This document shows, piece by piece, positions 1-9,287 of a stretch of 64,000 nt of DNA (the first letter of the stretch is position 1; the number at the start of each line of letters is the position of its first letter). Below the pieces are notes generated by a model. That model was not told the origin of the DNA. It saw only the letters and a list, made by a program, of their open reading frames with translations, and did not search any database. The translations under genes were made by a program, and so were the position numbers. This stretch comes from Blastocatellia bacterium (GTDB taxonomy: Bacteria; Acidobacteriota; Blastocatellia; HR10; J050): assembly GCA_025054955.1 (NCBI GenBank), contig JANWZE010000035.1:46362-110361 (forward strand), given 5' to 3'.

Positions 1-118
1 GCTTTTCACGGAGCGAGCTTCCGAGGCGCAAGATGGAGGATGAAATGACGAGCAGTCACACTCAGCGGCGTCACACGGAAGGTGCTTCGGGCAGAGCATC
101 GGGCCAAGGAGGAATGCT

Positions 119-1402
119 ATGAGTACAGTCACAGGATTGACATGCCGGAGTTGCGGTCGGAGCTATCCGGCTGAGCCGCTCTCCATTTGCGATGATTGCT
201 TTGGACCATTGGAAGTTGTGTACGATTATGACGCGATCAAGCGAGTGCTGTCACGCGAGGTGATTGCCGCGCGAGGTCCGAGCATGTGGCGCTATCGTGA
301 ATTATTGCCACTTGACGGCCCACCGCGTGTCGGCCTTGAAGCGGGTTTCACGCCACTTCTGCGGGCGCACCGATTAGGCGCAGCGCTCGGCCTTCGGCGA
401 TTATTCATTAAAGACGACAGCGTGTCTCGTCCATCGTTGTCGTTCAAAGACCGCGTGGTGGCCGTGTCGCTTTCCAAAGCATTGGAATTTGGTTTTGACA
501 CGGTCGGCTGCGCCTCCACAGGTAATTTAGCTAATTCGGTCGCAGCTCATGCAGCGCGAGCTGGTCTCAGGGCCTACATCTTCATTCCCGCTGATCTTGA
601 ACGAGCCAAGATCATCGGCACGACGATTTACGGCGCTCAGGTGGTTGGTATTCGCGGCAATTATGATGATGTCAATCGCCTGTGCAGCGAAATCGCTGAC
701 CGTTACCACTGGGCGCTGGTCAACGTTAACCTGCGTCCTTATTATGCGGAAGGCTCGAAAACGTTCGGATTCGAAATCGCCGAGCAACTCGGATGGCGCG
801 CGCCTGATGCTATTGTTGTGCCAATGGCAGGTGGCGCCTTGCTAACGAAAATTCACAAGGGCTTGAAAGAACTGGAACGCATTGGCCTGATTCCCCCCTG
901 TGCGACTCGCCTGTATGGCGCACAGGCAAGCGGCTGCAATCCGATTACAGCGGCGGTGAAAAATCACCAATCTCGGATTCAACCGGTGAAACCTCACACC
1001 ATTGCCAAATCGCTAGCCATCGGCAATCCGGCGGATGGGCTTCTGGCGGCGCAAGCGATCCGCGAATCTGGCGGCTGGTCTGAAGAGGCCACCGATGAAG
1101 AAATTCGCCAGGGCATCGCGTTGTTGTCCGAGACAGAAGGCGTGTTCGCCGAAACGGCCGGCGGTGTGACCGTCGCTGTCACCAGGAAGCTGGTCGCGCA
1201 GGGCCTCATTGGCCCAGATGATTTGACCGTCATTGCCGTCACCGGCAATGGCCTAAAAACGGCCGAGGTTTGCCAGATCAACGAGCCACGCTCAATTGAC
1301 GCGAAGCTCATTCAATTTGAAGAAACATTTCGTCCCGAAAGGAGGTCTACCGTTTATGCCAAGAGTGCGCATCCTTCAACCGCTCAGGAAGTTCACTGCT
1401 GA
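119..1402 (+). CDS. thrC: Threonine synthase-family PLP enzyme
   Basis: This 427-residue protein has the fold-type II PLP pattern of threonine synthase, which converts O-phosphohomoserine to threonine. A zinc-ribbon-like start (Cys9, Cys12, Cys24, Cys27) is followed by the PLP lysine in SLSFKDR (Lys110), a STGNLANS substrate/phosphate loop near 133-140 and a late VTGNGLK glycine turn. AAGGAGG about 7 bases upstream fixes the ATG. The 3' end overlaps the next gene, a CysO-like sulfur carrier, by 47 bases, so the two are translationally linked. In other bacteria a sulfur carrier next to a PLP synthase can mark thiocarboxylate-dependent cysteine or homocysteine synthesis, so the true substrate could be a different phospho- or acyl-amino acid. 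The family call is firm; the reaction is less certain. Confidence 0.88.
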   Translation: MSTVTGLTCRSCGRSYPAEPLSICDDCFGPLEVVYDYDAIKRVLSREVIAARGPSMWRYRELLPLDGPPRVGLEAGFTPLLRAHRLGAALGLRRLFIKDDSVSRPSLSFKDRVVAVSLSKALEFGFDTVGCASTGNLANSVAAHAARAGLRAYIFIPADLERAKIIGTTIYGAQVVGIRGNYDDVNRLCSEIADRYHWALVNVNLRPYYAEGSKTFGFEIAEQLGWRAPDAIVVPMAGGALLTKIHKGLKELERIGLIPPCATRLYGAQASGCNPITAAVKNHQSRIQPVKPHTIAKSLAIGNPADGLLAAQAIRESGGWSEEATDEEIRQGIALLSETEGVFAETAGGVTVAVTRKLVAQGLIGPDDLTVIAVTGNGLKTAEVCQINEPRSIDAKLIQFEETFRPERRSTVYAKSAHPSTAQEVHC

Positions 1403-1628
1403 TTTGGAGTCCATTGATGTTGCCGGTCCAACCGTCGCAGCCGTTCTCGAAAATCTCGATCAGCAGTATCCGGGTTTTCGAGACAGACTGTTAGACGGTT
1501 CAGGCCAACTGAAACAATTCATCAATATCTACATTGATGGTGAAGACATTCGCTTTCTGGACGGACTCAACTCCATCGTCCCGGAGAAAGCTGAAATCAT
1601 GATTGTACCGGCGGTGGCCGGCGGTTGA
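1356..1628 (+). CDS. CysO/MoaD/ThiS-type sulfur carrier protein
   Basis: This is a 90-residue ubiquitin-fold sulfur carrier. It ends in PAVAGG, the diglycine tail that is activated and thiocarboxylated. The central segment FINIYIDGEDIRF closely resembles mycobacterial CysO (from memory), more than MoaD or ThiS. The ATG at 1356 is chosen because GAAAGGAGGT sits 9-10 bases upstream; a longer frame from 1296 lacks such a site. The gene starts inside the 3' end of the PLP enzyme gene, so the two products are likely made together. The expected role is to donate sulfide from its C-terminus to an amino-acid acceptor bound by the PLP partner. A MoeB/ThiF-like activating enzyme is not in this window. 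Confidence 0.85.
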   Translation: MPRVRILQPLRKFTADLESIDVAGPTVAAVLENLDQQYPGFRDRLLDGSGQLKQFINIYIDGEDIRFLDGLNSIVPEKAEIMIVPAVAGG

Positions 1629-2326
1629 AGTTGACTCCAACGACTGCACCACGCCACGAATGTCACATCTGATCACTTGCTCAAGACCGCTCGTATCGGC
1701 ATGTGGCATTTGTGCCCGCGCGCTGCGTGGTACTTTGAACGACCCTTGTGCTCAATGCGCCATGTGCGTATCAGATTTGAAACACCTGTGCCAACATCAG
1801 GAAAATTCTTCTCAAATTGAAACAACGTGAGGCTGCACGACCGATGAACAGATGATGAGGTTGATCACCAATCTAACAGTTTATCTGCTCAGTGGTTAGC
1901 CGGCCTCCGTGGCTGCAGCAACGCGCTTGATGACCGACCGGCACATCGCTTGCTCAAGAAAACATTGCGGGAAACCGCACGGCAGGTCCGAAAACTAAGA
2001 AGGTGGTTCTCGACATGGCGCGGACCATGAACTCAGCCGTGCGTATCGCTCGTTTCGGACAAGGCACTCGCCGATCAAATCAAGCATTTCACATCATCCA
2101 TCCAAGAGCGCAGGCAAAACAGAGTTGGCCGCATCAGTGTAATGTCACTACTGACACGGTGGATGCTTACTTCCGAACTGAGTTTGCTTCATGGGTAAAA
2201 TCCGCGACTGGTTTACGTAATCTTACTGATTCTCACCGACAGGCTCTTATGAGAGAATCAAGCTGCACCGGATTAACGCCCTTCAATGCGCGCGTTCTCA
2301 GTAGACACTCTAAGGAGCCGATCACT
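1629..2326 (+). other. Gene-free stretch before the sigma gene
   Basis: Open frames in this 700-base stretch have no recognisable content and no good ribosome site. The only structure seen is the dyad element at 2211-2271 described separately. Confidence 0.5.
2211..2271 (+). promoter_or_regulatory. Shared upstream element, copy 1 (before sigma gene)
   Basis: About 60 bases beginning with a TTACGTAA core match a second copy at 9905-9966 at roughly 70 percent identity with one gap. Shared blocks include TTACGTAAT, ACTGATT, TATGNGAGAAT and GCACCGG. This copy contains a dyad, TGATTCTC (2227-2234) with GAGAATCA (2253-2260). It ends about 55 bases before the sigma gene start. Promoter or operator function is inferred from the repetition and position. 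Confidence 0.5.
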
Positions 2327-2911
2327 ATGCCCACTCACCTGAGCGGTACCGTTGCCGAATTCGCTGTGCCGGTCTTTTTTCCTGGAGACAGCTATCAACA
2401 CCACACGGATGCCGAGCTGATCGAACGCTGTCTGCAACGCGATGAACAAGCCTGGCAATCATTGCTCAACCGATATGGCAGCTTCGTTTACTCCATCATC
2501 ACACGCTTCAACCTCATGGCGGATGAGATGGCTTACGTGTTTCAGGCCGTGTTCCTTTCTGCACTGGACAACTTGCAAGAACTGGTTCATGAGCCAAATT
2601 TGAGCACGTGGTTCACAACAATCACCCTATGGTACTGCCGACAATATGCCGAACCGGACCAGGCGGACGAGATACTAGCAATGGATGAGACGTCGGCTCT
2701 CTACCAAGAAATTGAGCAGTTGGAAGAGCAACGCTCGATGCAGCAAGCATTGGCTTCGATGCAGGAACCAGCGCGACGGGCATTGTTCGAATTACTCAAT
2801 TGGTTGGATGACATCAGCGTTACTCAAGCATCATCGCTCGGAAACGAAGACCCTGCCATGCTAATGGCTAAAAAAGAAAATATCATTAAGGAGCAGCTCC
2901 ATGAACTGTAA
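2327..2911 (+). CDS. ECF-like sigma factor with degenerate region 4
   Basis: This 194-residue protein starts at the ATG preceded by TAAGGAG. A longer frame reaches back to 2003, but its first 108 residues look non-coding. Residues about 30-95 fit sigma region 2, with the ECF-type start DAELIERCLQRDEQAW, then LLNRYGSFVYSI and STWFTTI. The C-terminal part (about 125-194) keeps helical spacing and an ALASMQEPARR start, but the helix-turn-helix of region 4 is eroded. It may bind core polymerase poorly, or recognise promoters through a partner. It is the first gene of a run: the next gene overlaps its end by 11 bases and a CHAT protease follows. Confidence 0.72.
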   Translation: MPTHLSGTVAEFAVPVFFPGDSYQHHTDAELIERCLQRDEQAWQSLLNRYGSFVYSIITRFNLMADEMAYVFQAVFLSALDNLQELVHEPNLSTWFTTITLWYCRQYAEPDQADEILAMDETSALYQEIEQLEEQRSMQQALASMQEPARRALFELLNWLDDISVTQASSLGNEDPAMLMAKKENIIKEQLHEL

Positions 2912-3524
2912 ACAACTCGACTCATTATTCCACACAAGCGATCCCTTGTTGGTAGCAGACATTCAACGACAAATTGATTCACACATTGCTCACGGGTGCG
3001 TGGCATGCCGGCAACGGTTGCAGCGCATCAAGGAGGTTCTCAGCCAGCGCGACCGCTGCCTTTTGTTACCTATGCCAACATGGTTAGCGGAGCAAGCAAT
3101 GGGTTTGTTCCGCTGGAAGCAGATGCCGTCAACACCGGCGGACATAAAGCGCCTGCCCGCTCTACTCCGCCTCGACAGCGCCACGCACGGCCAAGTGGCT
3201 GGGTTCCGCAGCATTGGCACAATGTCGCGCCAGTTGCTCTATCAGGCGGGCAATTACAACGTGACCCTGTTACTGACGGCAGCAGGCCCGCAATTGGTGG
3301 ACATCATGGGTCAGCCAATGCCTCATGACGTTGAGAGTCAACCGATCCGCGATGTGGATGTCGCATTACTGGCTGAGTCGGATGTTGTGTGCACAGCCAA
3401 ATCAAATGAGTTCGGTGCCTTCATCCTCAACGGCATCGCCGAAGGCATCTACAATCTGCGAATGAGATTAGCAGAAGAAGTACTAGAGATCATCGGCCTA
3501 CATGCAACGGTGAAGCCTCACTGA
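2901..3524 (+). CDS. Zinc-finger anti-sigma-like protein with C-terminal beta domain
   Basis: This 207-residue protein starts 11 bases inside the sigma gene, with AAGGAG just upstream of the ATG. Residues 28-36 (HIAHGCVAC) form a His/Cys cluster like the zinc finger of ZAS anti-sigma factors, with one more residue than usual between His and Cys. No transmembrane helix follows, unlike many anti-sigma factors. The C-terminal half (about 135-200) is beta-rich; the stretch SNEFGAFILNGIAEGIYNL resembles carboxypeptidase-regulatory-like folds. It is probably a cytoplasmic partner of the sigma factor. The link to the CHAT protease next door is contextual. Confidence 0.6.
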   Translation: MNCKQLDSLFHTSDPLLVADIQRQIDSHIAHGCVACRQRLQRIKEVLSQRDRCLLLPMPTWLAEQAMGLFRWKQMPSTPADIKRLPALLRLDSATHGQVAGFRSIGTMSRQLLYQAGNYNVTLLLTAAGPQLVDIMGQPMPHDVESQPIRDVDVALLAESDVVCTAKSNEFGAFILNGIAEGIYNLRMRLAEEVLEIIGLHATVKPH

Positions 3525-3553
3525 GGCTGTTCGGATTGACCAGGAAGATTCCC

Positions 3554-6469
3554 ATGGAGCACGGGTTCGGTAGCGAGTCATTGACAGAGCAGTTGATCGC
3601 ATTGGCCGGCAGCCACCCGGTCGCCGATGTGCTTGAGCGGCATCGTGAGCAGATTACTGCTGATCTGATCCGACGATTCAAGGACAAAGTGGCGCATGCT
3701 ATCCGCGCCGACATCAACCGCGCGACTCAACTGGCTCAACTGACCTGTCAGGCAGCCATGATGACGGATGATCCAATTTGTCACGCCCTCGCTCATCACT
3801 CGATGGGTATGTCCAAACACTTTTCCGGGCGCTACGCCGAGGCCGTTGCATCTTACGAACAGGCTGAGGCGATCTACGCCCAGCTCGGTGATGAAGTGGC
3901 AGCAGCGCGCGTCGGTCGCGCCAAAGTTGATGCTTTGATCTATCTGAGCCGCTACGATGAAGCATTGCAATTGGCGGCGCAGGCGCGGTCTATATTTGCG
4001 CGGCACAGCGAAAACAACCTGCTGGCTCAACTCGAGATGAATGTTGGGAACATCTATCATCGCCTCGATCAGTATCACCAGGCATTGGAACATTATGAGC
4101 GTGCCGAGAAAACATTCGCCCGACTGGACAATGCGTTTGACTTGGCGCAAGTTTGGATGAACCAAGCCAATCAGTACACTCAGTTAAACGACTTTAATAA
4201 AGCGCTCGACCTCTATGAGCGGGCTCATCGGCAATACGAGAAGCTCCGGATGCCATTGATGGTGAATCAGGTTGAGTACAGCATTGCCTGGCTCCATTTT
4301 CTGCGCGGGAATTTCAAACAAAGCCTAACACTGTTTGCCAAGAGCAAGGCCAAAGCCTTGGAGCTTGGTGATGTCACGTTGCCGATTCTGTGCGACCTGG
4401 ATCAGGCGGAAGTCTATCTGCAACTGAACGCCTATGAAGACGCTATCGAATTTGCGCAACGTGCGGCTGAGCAATTTCACCAGCTCGGAATGAATTACGA
4501 ATTTGCCAAAGCTCGCATGTACGTGGGCATGGCCTACCTGCATCTGAATAACTTCGACGCTGCCCAAACGGCGCTGCGGCAGGCGCGGGATGCGTTTGTC
4601 GTCGAGCACAACGACATTTATGTCGCGCTGACCAATATCTACCTGAGCGATGTTGTCGCGCACAAACACGATTGGACACAGGCGCAGCAATTATGCGCGG
4701 AGGCCAAAGCGTTATTCGTTGCACATAACCTCACCACGAAGGTCGCCTATGCAGACCTGCAAATGGCGCGGCTGAAATTCCTGCAAGCAGACCTTCAAGC
4801 AGCGGAAGCGCTCTGCGGCGCGGCGCTGAACGCGCTCGGCCAGATGGAAGCGCCATGGGTCAAATATCAATGCTTTCATCTGCTGGGTAACGTGCTGCAC
4901 CGGCGCGGTCAACATCAAAAAGCATACGACTATTACCGGCAGGCGATTGATTATCTGGAAGCCATGCGCAGCAGCATTCGCGTGGACGAATACAAATGTT
5001 CATTCCTCAAGGATAAGCTCCGCGTCTACGAAGACCTGATCGAACTCTGCTTGGCAACAGATCAGCACAATAAGCTAGAGGAAGCATTCACGAACATCCA
5101 AGCAGCCAAATCACGCTCGCTGGTCGAACTGCTCGCCGTCGAGCGAGACATCCGCGGCAAGGTACATGACGCATCGGTTGAAGCCCTCTACCGCGAGTGG
5201 AATCGCATCCGCGAAGAGCTCGATTTTTATTACAGTCGCATCAATCAATATCAAAATCATGGTCAGCGCCCAGCATGGATGGGAACAGAGCTGCAAAAGG
5301 AAGTGCAAGAACGTGAGCAACAACTCGCCAGACTCGCCCGCCAGTTGCGTCTGCAAGACGCTGAGTACGCTTCGTTACATACCACGACGCACATAGATAT
5401 GGACCGGGTGCGTCACCACTTGGCCGACGATGAGGTATTGATCGAATACTTCATGCTGAACGACCGGCTCATGGCTTTTGTGCTTGACCGCAATGATGCT
5501 CGCTTGGTCAATGACGTGACGAATCTAACAACAACGGCGCCTCTTCTGCAGTGGGTCAGGTTCTACAATGAACAATGCACGATGGCGGATCGCCTGTCGC
5601 CAGCACAATTGGCGCAAGCGGCGACCATGCAACGTCAATGCCTGGAAAAACTCTATGCCCACCTTATCGCGCCGATTGAGCCGCTGATTGACGGCAAGAA
5701 GCTGATCATTGCGCCGCACGGCTTCTTGCACTATATCCCTTTTCACGCTCTACATGATGGTCAACAGTTCCTCATTGATCGTTACGAAATCTCCTATTGT
5801 CCCAGCGCCAATGTATTCACGTTGTGCACGGAGAAAGCGCGAACCCAGTCGGCTGGCGATGACATGTTAATCCTTGGCATTTCTGACGAAGCCGCGCCGC
5901 TGATTCGTGATGAAGTACAAGCAGTCAAATCGCTCTGGCCGAAAGCGCGGCTGTTCATGGATCGTGACGCGACATTTGAACGCCTGCAACAGCACGCGCC
6001 AACGGCCCGTTGGCTGCATTTGGCGTCTCACGGGACGTTCCGTCGGGATAATCCGATGTTCTCGACGCTCAAACTGAGCAACCGATGGCTCAATCTGTAT
6101 GATATTTTCAATTTGAACTTGAATGCCGACTTGGTCACGCTCAGCGCTTGCGAAACCGGGATGAATGAGGTTTTCCCCGGCGACGAACTGTTTGGTTTGA
6201 TACGCGGATTCTTATATGCCGGCGCGCCATCGTTGATCGTCAGCCTGTGGGTTGTGCATGATCGCTCAACCACTGAATTAATGTGTCAGCTCTACACCGG
6301 CCTGCGGCAGGGTATCTCCAAGCGCGCTGCTCTCCGTCAGGCTCAGTTAACAGTCAAAGAAGCGTTTGAGCACCCGTATTATTGGGCTCCGTTCATCTTG
6401 GTCGGAGCAACGGCTTGCGTGCCGTCGCAAAATAAGCAGGCCAAGGAGAAAATAGCGCCATGGCATTGA
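3554..6469 (+). CDS. TPR-CHAT domain protease
   Basis: This 971-residue protein has an array of tetratricopeptide helices (about 60-480, for example AVASYEQAEAIYAQLGD), then a helical linker (about 490-620). A C-terminal CHAT caspase-like peptidase domain (about 680-960) follows. The expected dyad is present: His826 in LASHG and Cys866 in SACETG, so the protease looks intact. ATG 3554 is preferred over TTG 3536 because AGGAAG lies 6 bases upstream of it. It follows the zinc-finger gene by 29 bases and belongs to the sigma operon. CHAT proteases are usually activated by protein partners sensed by the repeats and cleave specific proteins. Likely targets here are unknown, but the anti-sigma-like protein and the two subtilisins are candidates. 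Confidence 0.88.
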   Translation: MEHGFGSESLTEQLIALAGSHPVADVLERHREQITADLIRRFKDKVAHAIRADINRATQLAQLTCQAAMMTDDPICHALAHHSMGMSKHFSGRYAEAVASYEQAEAIYAQLGDEVAAARVGRAKVDALIYLSRYDEALQLAAQARSIFARHSENNLLAQLEMNVGNIYHRLDQYHQALEHYERAEKTFARLDNAFDLAQVWMNQANQYTQLNDFNKALDLYERAHRQYEKLRMPLMVNQVEYSIAWLHFLRGNFKQSLTLFAKSKAKALELGDVTLPILCDLDQAEVYLQLNAYEDAIEFAQRAAEQFHQLGMNYEFAKARMYVGMAYLHLNNFDAAQTALRQARDAFVVEHNDIYVALTNIYLSDVVAHKHDWTQAQQLCAEAKALFVAHNLTTKVAYADLQMARLKFLQADLQAAEALCGAALNALGQMEAPWVKYQCFHLLGNVLHRRGQHQKAYDYYRQAIDYLEAMRSSIRVDEYKCSFLKDKLRVYEDLIELCLATDQHNKLEEAFTNIQAAKSRSLVELLAVERDIRGKVHDASVEALYREWNRIREELDFYYSRINQYQNHGQRPAWMGTELQKEVQEREQQLARLARQLRLQDAEYASLHTTTHIDMDRVRHHLADDEVLIEYFMLNDRLMAFVLDRNDARLVNDVTNLTTTAPLLQWVRFYNEQCTMADRLSPAQLAQAATMQRQCLEKLYAHLIAPIEPLIDGKKLIIAPHGFLHYIPFHALHDGQQFLIDRYEISYCPSANVFTLCTEKARTQSAGDDMLILGISDEAAPLIRDEVQAVKSLWPKARLFMDRDATFERLQQHAPTARWLHLASHGTFRRDNPMFSTLKLSNRWLNLYDIFNLNLNADLVTLSACETGMNEVFPGDELFGLIRGFLYAGAPSLIVSLWVVHDRSTTELMCQLYTGLRQGISKRAALRQAQLTVKEAFEHPYYWAPFILVGATACVPSQNKQAKEKIAPWH

Positions 6470-6512
6470 ACAGCATTCGGCATAGCTATCTCACAACACA
6501 TCCGCGCGCACA

Positions 6513-6566
6513 CCGACGAGGCGTAACGGGAACCTCCCACATTTTTGTCTCGTTGCGCCTCGTCGG
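6513..6566 (+). repeat. Large hairpin between CHAT and subtilisin genes
   Basis: A 16-base arm (6513-6528) pairs with 6551-6566 with a single mismatch. The 22-base loop contains its own small GGGA/TCCC dyad and a short T run. It lies 44 bases past the CHAT stop codon. It could attenuate read-through from the sigma/CHAT operon into the protease genes, or protect the mRNA end. The structure is seen; its function is inferred. Confidence 0.5.
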
Positions 6567-6629
6567 CTGCTTGCCGATACTACACCAATGCCCGCAGGTC
6601 GGACAGGAAGATTTAGAGGGGTCATAGCC

Positions 6630-7847
6630 ATGAAACACCAATCAATCATAAAAACACTGTCAACACTTTTGATTGCGATTGTAGTCACATTGGCGTTCAT
6701 CGGTGGCGGCAGTTCCTGGCCGCCTACCATCCATGCGCAACGTGGCCTGAGAGCGCCGCACACCAATAACGAGGTTGTAGTGAAACTAACGCCTCAGGCC
6801 AACGCCAAACTGTTCGCTCAACAGCATCGGCTCATCGCGAAACAACGAATCAAAGCCAACATCTACTTATTCGAGATGCCCGCCAACGACTCACGATCCG
6901 TGCAAGATGTGGTTGATCAGGTAACTCGAGACCGGAATACTATCTGGGCCGAGCCTCATTTTCTGGCCAGCATTGACCAGGATGAGGGCGATACGGATTC
7001 TGACCAGCGCAGTGGAGCGAGCGTTGATCAGCGCAATACACCATTTGTGGATGGTCAATCGCCGCCAAGCTATTTTGGGCAAAACGCGCTTTCGCTCATC
7101 CGCGCCCAGCACGCTCGTCAATATGCCAGCGGCGCAGGCGTTATTGTGGCCGTGATTGACACGGGCGTGGACGCTTCCCATCCGGCCATTGGCGCTATCT
7201 ATCCAGGATGGGATTTCGTCAATAACGACGCAGACCCGTCAGAGGCAGGCACAGGTCCAGCTTATGGTCATGGCACGCACGTGGCCAGCATCATCAAATT
7301 GATTGCGCCGGGAGCGGTCATCATGCCACAACGTGCATTCAAGGCTGACGGAAAAGGGAAAACAGCGGACATTGCCAACGCGATCTACAACGCCGTTGAT
7401 TACGGCGCTCAAGTGATCAACATGAGCTTCAGCATGACCACCAACTCATCGAATATTCGAGAGGCTGTTGCCTACGCTGCCAATCATGGCGTAGTGCTGG
7501 TTTCGACGGCGGGCAACACTGGCACATCGGCAGTGCGCTATCCGGCCTTTTATCTGGGTGTCATCGGTGTGGCAGCGACCGACGAGTACGATCGGCGAGC
7601 GAGCTTTTCCAGTTATGGAGTGCATGTTCGAGCCTCGGCGCCGGGCGTCGGCATTTACGGCGCGTATCCTGGCAATCAGTGGGCGTGGTGGAGCGGAACG
7701 TCGTTTGCCGCGCCGATGGTTAGTGGGCAAGCAGCCTTACTCATCTCGCGGGGTCGTTCGACAAACTACATTTTCACCACCGCCGTCCCGCTGCCAGACA
7801 GCGGCATGGGGAGCGGACGCATTGATTGCCTTGCGTCAGTTCAATGA
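6630..7847 (+). CDS. Secreted subtilisin-family (S8) protease, copy 1
   Basis: This 405-residue protein has a signal peptide (about 1-37, ending in IHAQ) and a propeptide of the fervidolysin/I9 type (about 45-115, NNEVVVKLTP and TIWAEPHF). An S8 catalytic domain follows with a complete triad: Asp177 in VIDTGVD, His214 in YGHGTH and Ser358 in GTSFAAP. The start follows AGAGGGG. It is followed after 33 bases by a paralogue of the same length and architecture. The only cysteine of the mature protein is the sixth residue from the end, and this is shared with the paralogue. It is expected to act in the periplasm or outside the cell after self-processing. Confidence 0.9.
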   Translation: MKHQSIIKTLSTLLIAIVVTLAFIGGGSSWPPTIHAQRGLRAPHTNNEVVVKLTPQANAKLFAQQHRLIAKQRIKANIYLFEMPANDSRSVQDVVDQVTRDRNTIWAEPHFLASIDQDEGDTDSDQRSGASVDQRNTPFVDGQSPPSYFGQNALSLIRAQHARQYASGAGVIVAVIDTGVDASHPAIGAIYPGWDFVNNDADPSEAGTGPAYGHGTHVASIIKLIAPGAVIMPQRAFKADGKGKTADIANAIYNAVDYGAQVINMSFSMTTNSSNIREAVAYAANHGVVLVSTAGNTGTSAVRYPAFYLGVIGVAATDEYDRRASFSSYGVHVRASAPGVGIYGAYPGNQWAWWSGTSFAAPMVSGQAALLISRGRSTNYIFTTAVPLPDSGMGSGRIDCLASVQ

Positions 7848-7880
7848 ACACCCGACAGAAGTCAATCAAGGAGGTTTGGC

Positions 7881-9143
7881 ATGAAAACAACAACCAGAAA
7901 AGCACAGGCCTTCCCGATGGTCAAACAAGCCATCATCAAGATGCAAGCCCTCACGATGCTGACGGTGGTAATGCTTGTCACTTTGACCTTGACTTCAGCC
8001 CCATTGCCTGAAGCTGACAACTTGAATACAACCGCGCATGCGCAACGCGAGCGAGTGATGCTCTATGTCAACAACCAACTCCTCGTCAAGTTGTCAGCAG
8101 AAGCGCAGGCCAAACCGTTCGCCCAACGATATGGCCTGACGCTCAAGCGACACATCAAGGCGAATCTGCATCTGTTCGAGATCGCCGCCGCTGATGTCAC
8201 ATCGGTCGAAGACCTTGTTGCTCATGTCAAACGAGACCGCGATGTCATCTGGGCCGAACCGAATTATCTGGCCAAGCTGGATCAAAACACAGATCAATTG
8301 CCCGACCCTTCGGTTGATCAACGTCACGTGCCACGTGTGAGTGACCGACTGCCGTCGGAGCATCTGAGGCAGTATGCCATCACCCAAGTCAAGGGTGAGC
8401 AGGCGCACCATTACTCAACAGGAGCGGGTACCTGGGTCGCCGTGATTGACACAGGAGCTGATGAATCACATCCGGCCATCAGGCAAGTGATCCAACCGGG
8501 ATGGGACTTTGTGAGTGACGATGATGATCCTTCGGAAAGTGGTCACGGCAGCAGCTATGGCCATGGAACGGCTATCGCCAGCGTCATCCATCTGATCGCT
8601 CCCGATGCGACGCTCGTCGCCTACCGAGCGTTCAACGCGGACGGCTTAGGAACGGCAGCCGACATTGCCAGCGCGATCTACGACGCTGTGGACTATTACT
8701 GGGTTGATGTGATCAACGCCGGCTTCAGCATCCCGGTGGATTCCTCTACGCTCAGCGAGGCCATTGAGTATGCTCGCCAACGCGGTGTTGTACTGATCGC
8801 TTCAGCCGGCAACGCAGCCGAGCGAGCAGCGCGCTATCCGGCGATCTACGCCGGCGTCATCGGTGTAGCAGCAACCGACTCAACAGACCGACGAGCCCCA
8901 TTTTCAAATTACGGAGCCGGCGTTGACGTAGCGGCACCGGGCGTCAACATTCATGGCGCGTATCCCGGCAATCGCTGGGCCCGGTGGAGTGGAACCTCGT
9001 TGGCCACAGCGTTGGTCAGTGGCCAGGCCGCTCTGATTCTGGCAGAAGGGCGCTCAATAGACGTGATGAGTCGCACGGCCGATCCCGTTGTTGACACGGA
9101 GCTGCGAGCAGGGCGAATTAACTGCCTGCGCGCTCTTCAATAA
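7881..9143 (+). CDS. Secreted subtilisin-family (S8) protease, copy 2
   Basis: This is the tandem paralogue of the preceding gene, 420 residues. AAGGAGG 6 bases upstream sets the ATG. The signal peptide region is long (about 1-53), and the propeptide carries NNQLLVKLSAEA and VIWAEPNY. The triad is Asp190 (VIDTGAD), His228 (YGHGTA) and Ser373 (GTSLATA). The usual proline after the catalytic-serine motif is replaced by alanine, and the histidine two residues after GHG in copy 1 is alanine here, so specificity or rate may differ. The pair looks like a recent duplication followed by divergence. Substrates are unknown. Confidence 0.9.
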   Translation: MKTTTRKAQAFPMVKQAIIKMQALTMLTVVMLVTLTLTSAPLPEADNLNTTAHAQRERVMLYVNNQLLVKLSAEAQAKPFAQRYGLTLKRHIKANLHLFEIAAADVTSVEDLVAHVKRDRDVIWAEPNYLAKLDQNTDQLPDPSVDQRHVPRVSDRLPSEHLRQYAITQVKGEQAHHYSTGAGTWVAVIDTGADESHPAIRQVIQPGWDFVSDDDDPSESGHGSSYGHGTAIASVIHLIAPDATLVAYRAFNADGLGTAADIASAIYDAVDYYWVDVINAGFSIPVDSSTLSEAIEYARQRGVVLIASAGNAAERAARYPAIYAGVIGVAATDSTDRRAPFSNYGAGVDVAAPGVNIHGAYPGNRWARWSGTSLATALVSGQAALILAEGRSIDVMSRTADPVVDTELRAGRINCLRALQ

Positions 9144-9287
9144 TGGCTGGATACTGTTCGTCAACTGTACAACATTAAGGTGAGCGTCAAACTCGCCGAT
9201 AGAACCTGCGAAATACCCAATCACGATCTGCTTATAACAACGGTAGGGGGCGCGGCCTCCGAGCGCTCGTCAGCGGGATGGATGAGC

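Noticed and set aside
2003..2326. Upstream extension of the sigma frame (108 codons)
   Set aside because: No ribosome site at its start, composition unlike a protein, and it covers the dyad element; ATG 2327 has TAAGGAG.
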